Below, in pieces: positions 34,550-43,441 of a stretch of 63,029 nt of DNA (position 1 is the first letter of the stretch; each line of letters begins with the position of its first letter). This DNA is from Microcaldota archaeon. Its GTDB lineage: Archaea; Micrarchaeota; Micrarchaeia; Micrarchaeales; Micrarchaeaceae. Below the pieces are notes generated by a model. That model did not search any database. It was not told where the DNA came from and was given only the letters and a program-made list of their open reading frames with translations. The translations under genes were made by a program, and so were the position numbers. The stretch lies in the NCBI GenBank assembly GCA_021792395.1, contig JAJYUR010000003.1:1-63029 (forward strand), written 5' to 3'.

Positions 34550-35233
34550 TTATTGCTGGCGCATGCGTTCGGCTATATCGGTACACATCTTGAGTATATC
34601 ACGGTCCCTGTTGAATATTCCAAACTCCTTTATTTCTGCAAGTAAGAAGCCGTAATTAGAGTTATTTGGATCCATAGAAAGATTCTCTATGATTTCAAGC
34701 GACCCATAGATGCATTCTGTAGATTTTAACGATAGGTAATCAATTTCCTTAGACTTGCTTGGCAGGGCGTGCACATTCCCATTCTTTGCAGCATTTACCA
34801 GCATGTCCTTGTACTCACTGTACTTTAAACCCGCCTCAATAAAACCTTTTGCAGCATATATTGCATTGCCAGAGCTATTCATATTGTCCAATAAGGTTTC
34901 GACTTTATTCATATTGTCCAAAAAATTTTTAAAAGAGACGCCATTATCATACTTGGTGCTCAGTTCCTCATTTGCAAGGCGCAAGTAAATGGATGCGGCT
35001 TTTATCGGATCGTTTGCAGATAATGCCAAATCGCCGTTCTTTTTTATTATTTTCATTTTTTGCACTTTGACTTCTGGGTCGTCGTCTATGCCGCTTCTGC
35101 GTATCAGCATAAGAGCTTCTAGGAATAATCGCTCTGCCTTTGCGTATTCTTTAGCATCAAGCAGTCTTTCGCCTTCTGTAGCCAGTTGGCTTAGTTCAGA
35201 TTTAGATTCCTTGGTTTTGAGATTATCAGTCAT
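34550..35233 (-). CDS. helical repeat (TPR-like) protein
   Basis: I start it at MTDNLKTKESK (35233), giving 227 residues; the longer ORF-track start has no coding character. The protein is almost entirely helical. The first part (ATEGERLLDAKEYAKAERLF, LALSANDPIKAASIYLRLAN) resembles tetratricopeptide repeats, which hold protein partners. No enzyme motif is seen. A link with the neighbouring PAC2 protein is possible from position only. Confidence 0.6.
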   Translation of the reverse strand: MTDNLKTKESKSELSQLATEGERLLDAKEYAKAERLFLEALMLIRRSGIDDDPEVKVQKMKIIKKNGDLALSANDPIKAASIYLRLANEELSTKYDNGVSFKNFLDNMNKVETLLDNMNSSGNAIYAAKGFIEAGLKYSEYKDMLVNAAKNGNVHALPSKSKEIDYLSLKSTECIYGSLEIIENLSMDPNNSNYGFLLAEIKEFGIFNRDRDILKMCTDIAERMRQQ

Positions 35234-35410
35234 AAAATCACAGGCATACCATAACTGGATGTGCGGTTTACCATTGCATTTGGTCTTTATATAATATATA
35301 AAGATTCTGCTTGTTGGACACATTAGACATTTGACAATGATAAGTTTTGCTGACGGAGCCACGACGATAGTTATTTAAACTTATTTAAGTCATTAATATT
35401 GGTGAATCTA

Positions 35411-35692
35411 ATGGCACAAAAAGTCGGAAGTGAAAGAATTGAAAGGGAGGACGGATACCTATACTTTTTAGGCAAGGATGGGTATGCGTGGCGCACACCT
35501 ATGAAAACAAATTCAAGAGGCAGGAAGGGAAAAATAGGAAGCGAAAAGATAAAGAGAGAGGATGGATTCCTATATTTCATCGACAGCAATGGGTATGTTG
35601 CCAGAACCAAGATGAACAGGGGAGGAAGAGCTAAGTCAAAGAAGGCAAAGAAATCAAGCGCAAGAAAGTCGAGCGCAAAGAGAAGGAGATAA
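35411..35692 (+). CDS. small basic protein with a duplicated motif and Lys/Arg/Ser tail
   Basis: 93 residues from the ATG at 35411, which has GGTGAATCTA upstream. Two near-identical repeats fill the body: VGSERIEREDGYLYFLGKDG with YAWRTPMK, and IGSEKIKREDGFLYFIDSNG with YVARTKMN. The last 25 residues are almost only K, R, S and A (SARKSSAKRRR). I recall similar small proteins in DPANN genomes but know no assigned role. Size, charge and tail suggest nucleic-acid binding, perhaps a chromatin-like or ribosome-associated protein. It is a single gene with flanks free of overlap. Confidence 0.75.
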   Translation: MAQKVGSERIEREDGYLYFLGKDGYAWRTPMKTNSRGRKGKIGSEKIKREDGFLYFIDSNGYVARTKMNRGGRAKSKKAKKSSARKSSAKRRR

Positions 35693-35720
35693 TTATCTCT
35701 TTCCCTTTTCTTTTCCTCTT

Positions 35721-36125
35721 TTATTTGAATTCAATTATTGAAGATTTGGTTATGCCATTTTCCTTTATAAATCCGGCGTTTAGTTCAACCACAAATCTAA
35801 AAGGGATGTCTGGTTTATAGGTCTTGCAGAAGAGGATTTTCTTGCAGGGCGGGACATTTTCTTCGGTTGCAACTATGTGCTTGTACTTGTCCAGCCATAT
35901 TATATCGATGCTGAAGCGCATGTCCTTCATCCATATGCTTTCAGTTGAGCTGAACCTTGATACAAACAGCATGCAGCTGTTTTTTGGCATGTCATCTTCA
36001 TACATCAGGCCTATCATCCGCTTGATGAACGAATCCGATATGCGGGCGTCCAGCTCTTTGCCGGCTATCACTACCGCCTTATGCTCGTAATGCAACATGC
36101 TTTTTATGGCTTTGAGTATGGGCAA
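35721..36125 (-). CDS. DUF192 family protein
   Basis: 134 residues with a TTG start that has GAGGTG upstream. The family pattern is clear: SFIKRMIGLMYEDDMPKNSC, SIWMKDMRFSIDIIWLD, VVELNAGFIKENGI. DUF192 is a small beta-rich fold of unknown function found in bacteria and archaea, often exported; no signal peptide is visible here. It lies just after the P5C-dehydrogenase-like gene. Confidence 0.8.
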   Translation of the reverse strand: MPILKAIKSMLHYEHKAVVIAGKELDARISDSFIKRMIGLMYEDDMPKNSCMLFVSRFSSTESIWMKDMRFSIDIIWLDKYKHIVATEENVPPCKKILFCKTYKPDIPFRFVVELNAGFIKENGITKSSIIEFK

Positions 36126-36140
36126 TTCTACACCTCGGCA

Positions 36141-37766
36141 TCACACGCTTATGGCAATGCTCTGCTCCCTCAGAAATTGCTGCAGGTAGAATCTGCTTCC
36201 AGTGCCTTTTCCAGTTAATCCGCTGCCTTTCCATCCTACGAAGGTATGCACGCCGACCATAGCGCCGGTAGTCGCGCTTACTTTTCTGTTTATATATACA
36301 ACTCCAGCCTGTATGGCGTTGGAGAATTCCTTTATTTCGTGCCTGTTTTTACTGTATAACGCCGCAGTAAGACCGTATTCCACATCGTTGGCCATTGCAA
36401 GTGCTTCCTTGAAGTCCCTGTATGTTTCTATAGTCACCAAAGGCACGAAAAGTTCCTTGTGCGTAAGCTCGTGGTCATGCCTTATCTCGACTATAGTAGG
36501 TTCTACATATATGCCGCCCAAACCTGTATCCACTTTTTTACCACCATATAGTATGCGCCCTGCAGATTTCGCTTTTTCTATATATTCTGCATATCGCTTA
36601 TATGCGGATTCACTTATTAATGGCCCGATGAAATTGGCTTTCTTGATAGGATCGCCTATCTTCATGGACCTGACCTTTTCGATGAGCTTGCTTAGATACT
36701 GCTCCTTTATTGATTCATGGACGTATATGCGCGACAATGCGCTGCATTTCTGCCCCGCAAAGCCGAATGCGGCGCTGGATGTGCCTTCAACAGCGCTGTC
36801 TATATCTGCGTATTTTGAGACTATTGCAGGATTTTTGCCGCCCATCTCCACTACGAATACCTTTTGGTTGCCTGCACCGAATGTCTTTGCTACCATGCCT
36901 ATGCCGGTATTCCTGGAGCCAGTAAAAACAATGCCGCTGACATTTGGATTTACTGCGAGCTCGTCGCCCACTTCTGCACCTGGACCGGTAATGTAGTTGA
37001 ATACGCCGTCAGGGAGACCTGCAGCTTTGAATATCTTATATATCTCCAATCCCGTTAGCATTGACATATTGTCGCTTGACGATGGCTTGAACACTATAGT
37101 ATTGCCGGTTATCATCGCTCCAGTGCTCATGCCAGTAGATATGGATATCGGAAAATTGAATGGCGCTATAACGCCGAACACACCATATGGCTTCAGCACT
37201 ATTCTTATGTTTTCCGCGCCGGATGGTGCACCTTGAAAACCAGCTTCCACACGTTTTGTACTCTCTTTTAGGAGTGTTTTCCTCGTATAGCCCTTATTGT
37301 TTTCCATTTCATCTGCATAATAATTCAGGAAGTCTATGGCTTCATCCACTTCGCCTATCGATTCGTATCGCGACTTCCCATTCTCATAGCTCAGCGTGGC
37401 TGCAAGTTTGAATTTGCTTTCCCTGAACAGCTGCGCTGCTTTCCTGAATATCTTTATCCTGCTTTTATAGTCCATCAACGACCATGGGATGAACGCCTCT
37501 TTTGCAGCATATATGGCCTGCCTGGCATGCTCCCTAGTGCCTTTTTGAAAATACCCTATGACTGTGCTTCGGTCTATCGGAGAGCGTTCCTCCAGCAATT
37601 CACTTGCAAATACCTCTTTTGCACCTATGTACATAGGGTGCTTTTTCCCGAATTCTTTCTTTGCATCTGCAACTGCCGCTTCAAAAAGCTTGTCGAATTC
37701 TTCCTCCTTTCCAGACTCTACAAATCCTTTATACGTGAACTCGTTGGTAAATCTTGATACTGCCAT
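36141..37766 (-). CDS. aldehyde dehydrogenase, 1-pyrroline-5-carboxylate dehydrogenase type
   Basis: 541 residues. The catalytic Glu is in VVEMGGKNPAIV, the catalytic Cys in FAGQKCSALSRIYVH, and the coenzyme loop in VFTGSRNTGIG. The FGFAGQKCSALSR form and the length match P5C dehydrogenases, which oxidise glutamate semialdehyde to glutamate with NAD+. A proline dehydrogenase encoded at 51301 would supply the substrate, although the two genes are about 14 kb apart. GGTG stands before the ATG. Other aldehydes cannot be excluded. Confidence 0.82.
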   Translation of the reverse strand: MAVSRFTNEFTYKGFVESGKEEEFDKLFEAAVADAKKEFGKKHPMYIGAKEVFASELLEERSPIDRSTVIGYFQKGTREHARQAIYAAKEAFIPWSLMDYKSRIKIFRKAAQLFRESKFKLAATLSYENGKSRYESIGEVDEAIDFLNYYADEMENNKGYTRKTLLKESTKRVEAGFQGAPSGAENIRIVLKPYGVFGVIAPFNFPISISTGMSTGAMITGNTIVFKPSSSDNMSMLTGLEIYKIFKAAGLPDGVFNYITGPGAEVGDELAVNPNVSGIVFTGSRNTGIGMVAKTFGAGNQKVFVVEMGGKNPAIVSKYADIDSAVEGTSSAAFGFAGQKCSALSRIYVHESIKEQYLSKLIEKVRSMKIGDPIKKANFIGPLISESAYKRYAEYIEKAKSAGRILYGGKKVDTGLGGIYVEPTIVEIRHDHELTHKELFVPLVTIETYRDFKEALAMANDVEYGLTAALYSKNRHEIKEFSNAIQAGVVYINRKVSATTGAMVGVHTFVGWKGSGLTGKGTGSRFYLQQFLREQSIAISV

Positions 37767-37898
37767 GACATCACCATTGGGATAACATACACTTGCAATT
37801 GAAGATAATTATTGATAAGAATATTTACACGCTTCCAATTAATTGCATTTTGGGATGAATCAATTATTTTACTTCCAATCAGCATATTATCAGGAATG

Positions 37899-37909
37899 CT
37901 TAAATATAT
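37899..37909 (+). promoter_or_regulatory. TATA-like box of the suf operon
   Basis: CTTAAATATAT lies about 40-50 bases before the sufB ATG, leaving room for a short leader that carries AAGGTGCAAAT directly before the start. Confidence 0.45.
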
Positions 37910-37947
37910 TGTTTTATACTTTATAACCCAGTTATAAAGGTGCAAAT

Positions 37948-39363
37948 ATGTCAGGAACGAATGCAGAGGTAGTCCAAAACGAAAGCGAATACATGCAGAG
38001 GTATGGATTTAAGGATACTAATACAACGTATGAGCACATAGATAAAGGGCTCTCTGAAGAGGTTGTCAGGTTCATCTCTAAAAGCAAGAACGAACCTGAG
38101 TGGATGTTAGAAAAAAGATTGCATGGCCTGAAGATATTCCTTGAAAAACCGGTTCCGCTGTGGGGCCCAGATCTGCAAAGCATAGATTACTCAGACATAT
38201 ATTATTACCTTAAACCAAACGCAGGCAAGAGCGATAGTTGGGATGCTGTCCCAGAAGACATAAAAAATACATTTGACAAGTTGGGCATACCAGAAGCTGA
38301 ACGCAAATTCTTTTCAGGGGCGGAGGCGCAGTACGATTCTGAAGTGGTATACCACCACATAAAGGAGGAGCTCGAGAAGCAGGGCGTTATATTTACCGAT
38401 ACGGACACAGCAGTGAAGAAATACCCTGAGATAATTAAAAAATATTTCGGAACCATAATACCTCCATCAGATAATAAATATGCAGCATTGAACACTGCGT
38501 GCTGGAGCGGAGGCTCATTCATCTACGTGCCCAAGGGCGTAAAAGTTGCAATGCCGCTTCAGGCTTATTTCAGGATAAATGCAGAAAAGGCGGGGCAATT
38601 CGAAAGGACGCTCATAATAGCGGATGAAGGCGCAGAGGTAACGTATGAGGAAGGGTGTACAGCGCCTATTTACATAAGCTCGTCGTTGCACTCTGCAGTA
38701 GTGGAGCTTGTAGCACTGAAAGGCTCACACATCCGTTATGTCACGGTACAAAACTGGTCAAAAAATGTGTATAACCTTGTAACGCAAAGGGCTTTTGCGT
38801 ACGAGAATGCGCACGTAGAATGGATAGATGCCAATATAGGAAGTAAGGTGAATATGAAATACCCAAGCGTATTCCTCAAAGAGAGGGGAGCGAAAGGAGA
38901 CATACTGTCAATAGCTGTTGCAGGCAATAACCAGACGCAGGATTCTGGCGGAAAAGTTTATCACCTGGCACCAGACACTAGCTCTAGCATAATATCCAAA
39001 AGCGTATCTAAGGGGAGCGGAGTTGCCACATACAGGGGATTAGTACATATAGACAAGAAGGCAACGAATTCCAGATCTGCGGTCAAATGCGATGCGCTGC
39101 TGTTGGATAACAACGCAAAAACCAACACGTTCCCATACAATGAGGTATATAGCGAGGATGCATTTGTAAGCCACGAAGCAACGGTAGGAAGGCTTGGTGA
39201 AGATGAGCTGTTTTACCTGATGTCCAGAGGGCTGAGCGAAGATGATGCAATAGCGACCGCAGTTCTTGGATTTATACAACCATTGATAGATGTGCTGCCT
39301 TTGGAATACTCGCTGGAGCTCAAAAGGCTGATAAAACTTGATACCAGCAACTCGATTGCATGA
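37948..39363 (+). CDS. sufB: Fe-S cluster scaffold SufB
   Basis: SufB forms the SufBC2D complex that builds and hands over Fe-S clusters. It has 471 residues with the conserved N-terminal helices, the ACWSGGSFIYVPKGV segment, the central beta-helix and the C-terminal HEATVGRLGEDELFYLMSRG. A strong GGTG site precedes the ATG. The stop overlaps the first possible sufD start as ATGA. It is the first gene of a six-gene operon. Confidence 0.95.
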   Translation: MSGTNAEVVQNESEYMQRYGFKDTNTTYEHIDKGLSEEVVRFISKSKNEPEWMLEKRLHGLKIFLEKPVPLWGPDLQSIDYSDIYYYLKPNAGKSDSWDAVPEDIKNTFDKLGIPEAERKFFSGAEAQYDSEVVYHHIKEELEKQGVIFTDTDTAVKKYPEIIKKYFGTIIPPSDNKYAALNTACWSGGSFIYVPKGVKVAMPLQAYFRINAEKAGQFERTLIIADEGAEVTYEEGCTAPIYISSSLHSAVVELVALKGSHIRYVTVQNWSKNVYNLVTQRAFAYENAHVEWIDANIGSKVNMKYPSVFLKERGAKGDILSIAVAGNNQTQDSGGKVYHLAPDTSSSIISKSVSKGSGVATYRGLVHIDKKATNSRSAVKCDALLLDNNAKTNTFPYNEVYSEDAFVSHEATVGRLGEDELFYLMSRGLSEDDAIATAVLGFIQPLIDVLPLEYSLELKRLIKLDTSNSIA

Positions 39364-40655
39364 AGGGCAATATTATGGAATATGCTAAATTTCTAAACGA
39401 GGCGCGTGAAAATGCAACTGCGCTGCCGTATGAAAAAATGGAATTGTACAAGCGTTACACTAAAAGATTTGCTATCGAAATGCCGCGTTCTGATAGCCAT
39501 GAAAACATAAAGGATGCAGAGTATGCCGAAGGCGCGGTCAAATACTTATCGCAGATAATGGGAGGGGCACCTGATGTGATATTATTAAACGGGCATTTAA
39601 TTGGCAACACATCTGGCATCGTTGATGAAGTCGATCCTGCATCAGAAGCATCTTTTTCAGATAGAAAATTGTACAAAAACGATGAAGATAAATTTGCAGC
39701 ATTTGCAAATGGCTTTTCAAAAACAGTCTTAAGAATAAGAGTCGATGGCCACAGAAGGGTGAATGTATTGATTTATGGCGGCGATACTGCATTGCCGGTG
39801 CAGGTACTGGTAAACGCCGCGGAGGGATCAGACTTGACATTGAATGAATTCTATTTTTCTGAGGGCACAGGGGCTGCAATTATCGGGGTGCTGAATGAGA
39901 TAAATACGGAAAGCAACTCCAGGGTAGAATTGAATTCCATACATTGCGAGAAGGAGGAGGCAAATGCCTTTGCTATGGTTAAGGGGGTATCAGGCAGGGG
40001 AAGCTCCATATCATTAAACACCATTTATGCAGGAGGAAGTTTCATAAGGCAGAGGAATATGTTGGATGCACAGGGGTTAGGTTCAGGCGTAGAAGCCAAC
40101 GATATAGTGCTCGGGGTTAAAGGGCAGGCGTTTGATATATTCACGCACTTGATTAATTCCAACGAGGATACGCGTGCGCAATCAGCCATGAAAGCCGTGC
40201 TCATGGGAGGCTCTATGGCTTATATGAAAAGCATGGCGAAGATGAAACATGGCGCAAAAAGATCCAAGTCTGCCATAGTAGAGCGTGGGCTGCTATATGA
40301 TAAAGCGTCGCATATCGATCTCATACCTGATATGTCTATAGACGAAAGCGATGTTAAAGCTATGCATTCAAGCTCTTCGTCCCCAATAAGCAAGGATGAC
40401 CTATTTTATTTATGCACGCGGGGTATAACAGAGGATGATGCAAAGCTCTCGATAGCCTTAGGCTTCATACTGGAAACAGTTGCAAGGATAAATGACAATA
40501 ATGTAAAGACGTTTGCTGCAAATTTGATAAGGGATCGGTTAGTAGGTGCGAATTTTAGTTTGCCAGACAATATGAATTCGAAGGACGTATGGATGACAGA
40601 CATAAACAGAAAGGCACATGAGGTGCAAGGCGATTCAGATGATGACAGAATATGA
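39360..40655 (+). CDS. sufD: Fe-S cluster assembly protein SufD
   Basis: 431 residues from the ATG overlapping the sufB stop; an internal ATG (MEYAKFLNE) five codons later is an alternative. The beta-helix core is more divergent than SufB. The C-terminal segment (MHSSSSSPISKDDLFYLCTR, GITEDDAKLSIALGF) matches SufB/SufD, with the usual H-x-A-x-V replaced by HSSSSS. It partners SufB and SufC. A regulator gene overlaps its 3' end. Confidence 0.9.
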   Translation: MKGNIMEYAKFLNEARENATALPYEKMELYKRYTKRFAIEMPRSDSHENIKDAEYAEGAVKYLSQIMGGAPDVILLNGHLIGNTSGIVDEVDPASEASFSDRKLYKNDEDKFAAFANGFSKTVLRIRVDGHRRVNVLIYGGDTALPVQVLVNAAEGSDLTLNEFYFSEGTGAAIIGVLNEINTESNSRVELNSIHCEKEEANAFAMVKGVSGRGSSISLNTIYAGGSFIRQRNMLDAQGLGSGVEANDIVLGVKGQAFDIFTHLINSNEDTRAQSAMKAVLMGGSMAYMKSMAKMKHGAKRSKSAIVERGLLYDKASHIDLIPDMSIDESDVKAMHSSSSSPISKDDLFYLCTRGITEDDAKLSIALGFILETVARINDNNVKTFAANLIRDRLVGANFSLPDNMNSKDVWMTDINRKAHEVQGDSDDDRI

Positions 40656-40956
40656 AAGCATATTGAAGGGATTTTTACCTGCACTGCGCAGCCGGGTTGC
40701 TGCAGAGCTTAATGTTAATTATGGGCTAAAACAGACAGAAATAGCCATGCTTTTAGAGGTAACGCAGGCAGAGGTAAGCAAATATCTGAATGGCACCCAA
40801 CCAAAAAGCGGCAGTTTTACTATGCAGTTGGATGATGCAGAAGTTAAAAAAATGGCAAAAATGGTATTGGAGCATAACGATTACGAAGCGCAGAGGGTGG
40901 CATGCAGACTATGCCCGAAAGGCTCCGCTTCGAAATGCAGCATAATGGTAAAATGA
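40639..40956 (+). CDS. XRE-type HTH regulator with C-terminal cysteine cluster
   Basis: About 105 residues from the ATG at 40639; the ORF-track start lies seven codons upstream. The helix-turn-helix is YGLKQTEIAMLLEVTQAEVS followed by KYLNGTQPKSG. The C-terminus carries CRLCPKGSASKC, three cysteines that could hold an Fe-S cluster or metal. The layout matches the archaeal COG2522-type regulators. Its place inside the suf operon, overlapping sufD and ten bases before sufC, suggests it controls Fe-S assembly by sensing cluster status; this is inference. Confidence 0.75.
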   Translation: MMTEYESILKGFLPALRSRVAAELNVNYGLKQTEIAMLLEVTQAEVSKYLNGTQPKSGSFTMQLDDAEVKKMAKMVLEHNDYEAQRVACRLCPKGSASKCSIMVK

Positions 40957-40965
40957 TGTGATACA

Positions 40966-41703
40966 ATGATGTTAGAAATAAAAGATTTGCACGTAAGCGC
41001 TTCAGACAAAATGATACTAGACGGGCTTGATCTTGTCATAAAACAGGGTGAGTTCCATGTGCTTATGGGGCCAAACGGTTCTGGAAAAACTACGCTTGCA
41101 AAGGCCATAATGGGATATCCAGGCTTGAAGATAACCAAGGGAGACATATTGGTGGATGGCAAAAGCATACTTGGATTACCAACGGATAGAATCGCAAAAC
41201 TTGGCTTATTCCTACAATTTCAGGCTCCCGTTGAAATCGATGGTGTTGGATTCGTTAATTTCCTGAAATCCTCTTTGGAATCAATAAATGACAAAACATT
41301 GAACACCCGGGAGTTCATGAAGGACGTGAAGGACTATTCTACTGCACTTAAGATGGATAAGGGGGTTGTAGGCAGATCGTTGAATAAAGGGTTTTCTGGA
41401 GGGGAGAAGAAAAAGGCTGAGATTTTGCAGATGGCACTTATAAATCCAAAGCTCGCAATATTGGATGAACCTGATTCAGGGCTTGACATAGACGCAATAA
41501 AGGTAGTCGCTGAAAACATTAACAGCATAGCCAAAAAGAATAACCAGAGCCTTCTTGTAATAACGCACTACAACAGGATATTGAGCTATATGAAACCGGA
41601 ATTTGTACACGTTATAAGCCATGGTAGGATAGTGAAGGAAGGAGGCTTGGAATTGATAGAACATTTGGAAAAGATGGGCTATGAAGAATTTGAAAAGGCA
41701 TAG
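40966..41703 (+). CDS. sufC: Fe-S assembly ATPase SufC
   Basis: An ABC-type ATPase (245 residues) that powers the SufBCD scaffold. Walker A is MGPNGSGKTTLAKAIMG, the signature is NKGFSGGEKKKAEILQ, Walker B is LAILDEPDSGLDIDA and the switch His is in LLVITHYNRIL. GTGATACA precedes the ATG. Confidence 0.95.
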   Translation: MMLEIKDLHVSASDKMILDGLDLVIKQGEFHVLMGPNGSGKTTLAKAIMGYPGLKITKGDILVDGKSILGLPTDRIAKLGLFLQFQAPVEIDGVGFVNFLKSSLESINDKTLNTREFMKDVKDYSTALKMDKGVVGRSLNKGFSGGEKKKAEILQMALINPKLAILDEPDSGLDIDAIKVVAENINSIAKKNNQSLLVITHYNRILSYMKPEFVHVISHGRIVKEGGLELIEHLEKMGYEEFEKA

Positions 41704-41711
41704 TTGATGAT

Positions 41712-42965
41712 TTGATGAAGAGATTAGATGTTGAAAGCATACGCAGGGATTTTCCGATATTGAATGTCAAGATGAGAGGGCATGACCTTGTTTACCTTGA
41801 TAGCGCAGCCACCTCTCAGAAGCCAGTGCAGGTAATCGATTCGATATACCAATATTATACCAATTATAACGCCAACATACATAGAGGGATATATGAACTT
41901 GCGGAACTTGCAACGGATGCTTATGATGGGTCAAAGGATAAAGTCGCAAAATTTATCAATGCAAATTCGATGGAAGAGATAGTATATGTTATGAACACGA
42001 CAGAAGCGATAAACCTAGTGGCATTGAGCTGGGGGGAAGAAAACATAAAGGAAGGAGATCATATACTTATATCTGAAATGGAACATCACAGCAATCTTGT
42101 CCCATGGCTGCTTTTGGCGAATAGGAAAAAGGCGATTTTGGATTACATAAAGCTTGATGAAAGCAAGACAATGATTGATATGGAAAGTTTGAAGGAGGAA
42201 CTTGAAAAGGATCCTAAAATACTGGCAATAAGCCATTCCTCCAACGTATTGGGGACCATAAATGATGTTAAAGCGATAGGTTCGCTTGCGCACAAACATG
42301 GGGCAAAGGTGCTTGTAGACGGAGCGCAATCTGCACCCCATATGCCGGTAGATGTACGCGATATTGACTGTGATTTCTTTGCATTTTCGGGGCACAAAAT
42401 GCTCGGGCCCACAGGCATCGGAACATTATATGCAAAGAAGGACATTCTTAATTCGATGCCGCCAGTTATAGGTGGAGGCGACATGATAAGGACTGTGGAA
42501 AAATATGCTTGCACATGGAATGATCTTCCATGGAAATTTGAGGCGGGGACATCAAACATAGAGGGAGGCATAGGACTTTCAGCCGCAGTGGATTATCTTA
42601 ATAAGGTAGGTATGGGCAATATATATGCACATGAAAGAGACATAACAGAATATGCGCTCAAGAGGCTATCTGAAATCAGCAATGTATCGGTCTTTGGGCC
42701 AGATTATAATAGCATGCCTAACCGGTCAGGTGTGATATCCTTTGCAATAGAAGGCGTGCATCCGCACGACATAGCAAGCATATTCGACAGCATGGGCATT
42801 GCCATACGCGCAGGGCATCACTGTGCTATGCCCTTAGTTACTGAATTGATTAATGAAGCGGCAGTTGCAAGGATGAGTTTTTATTTATACAACAGGAAGG
42901 ATGAGGTAGACAGAGCAATTGATGCAATAGCTGAAGTAAAGAAAATTTTCAAGATAGGAAGGTGA
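41712..42965 (+). CDS. sufS: cysteine desulfurase SufS
   Basis: A PLP enzyme that takes sulfur from cysteine for cluster assembly, 417 residues. The PLP-binding Lys is in FAFSGHKMLGPTGIG and the persulfide-forming Cys is in RAGHHCAMPL, the SufS/CsdA form. The motif YLDSAATSQKP marks the N-terminus. Its stop sits inside the ribosome binding site of sufU. Confidence 0.95.
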   Translation: MMKRLDVESIRRDFPILNVKMRGHDLVYLDSAATSQKPVQVIDSIYQYYTNYNANIHRGIYELAELATDAYDGSKDKVAKFINANSMEEIVYVMNTTEAINLVALSWGEENIKEGDHILISEMEHHSNLVPWLLLANRKKAILDYIKLDESKTMIDMESLKEELEKDPKILAISHSSNVLGTINDVKAIGSLAHKHGAKVLVDGAQSAPHMPVDVRDIDCDFFAFSGHKMLGPTGIGTLYAKKDILNSMPPVIGGGDMIRTVEKYACTWNDLPWKFEAGTSNIEGGIGLSAAVDYLNKVGMGNIYAHERDITEYALKRLSEISNVSVFGPDYNSMPNRSGVISFAIEGVHPHDIASIFDSMGIAIRAGHHCAMPLVTELINEAAVARMSFYLYNRKDEVDRAIDAIAEVKKIFKIGR

Positions 42966-42969
42966 TTTT

Positions 42970-43374
42970 TTGCCAATAGATATATATGCAGAGGAACTTA
43001 TTTCAAATTATGAGCATCCGCATAATAAGGGAAAGATTAACGACCCGAATGCAGAGATGCACGAGTATAATCCGATATGCGGCGATGACATAACGTTGTA
43101 TTTGAAAATAAAAGAAGATATTGTAGATGATGTTAAGTTTGATGGAAAGGGATGCGCCATAAGCATAGGCGTTGCAAGCATGCTCACAGACTCAATAAAA
43201 GGTAAACGCCTTGAGGATATAGATGCAATGGGATTTAAGGACATAGTGAAAATACTTGGAATGGATCCAGGACCTGCGCGCGCCAAGTGTGCTTCAATAT
43301 CTTTAAAGGCGCTGAAGAAGGCTATTTTTCTTTATCAGCATAAAACAGTAGATAGGGATACGGAAAAATTATAG
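42970..43374 (+). CDS. sufU: Fe-S assembly sulfur acceptor SufU (IscU-like)
   Basis: 134 residues with a TTG start just after GGTGATTTT. The three conserved cysteines are in NPICGDDITLYL, DGKGCAISIGVAS and ARAKCASISLKALKK. The insert between the second and third Cys is the SufU feature that separates it from IscU. It accepts sulfur from SufS. A SufS-SufU pair is typical of Gram-positive bacteria, so the operon may have been acquired. Confidence 0.9.
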   Translation: MPIDIYAEELISNYEHPHNKGKINDPNAEMHEYNPICGDDITLYLKIKEDIVDDVKFDGKGCAISIGVASMLTDSIKGKRLEDIDAMGFKDIVKILGMDPGPARAKCASISLKALKKAIFLYQHKTVDRDTEKL

Positions 43375-43441
43375 GCAGATGTGCACTAAAAAGACTTATT
43401 AATCTAAACGGGTTTAATAGATAATAGGTGGAATAGATAAC

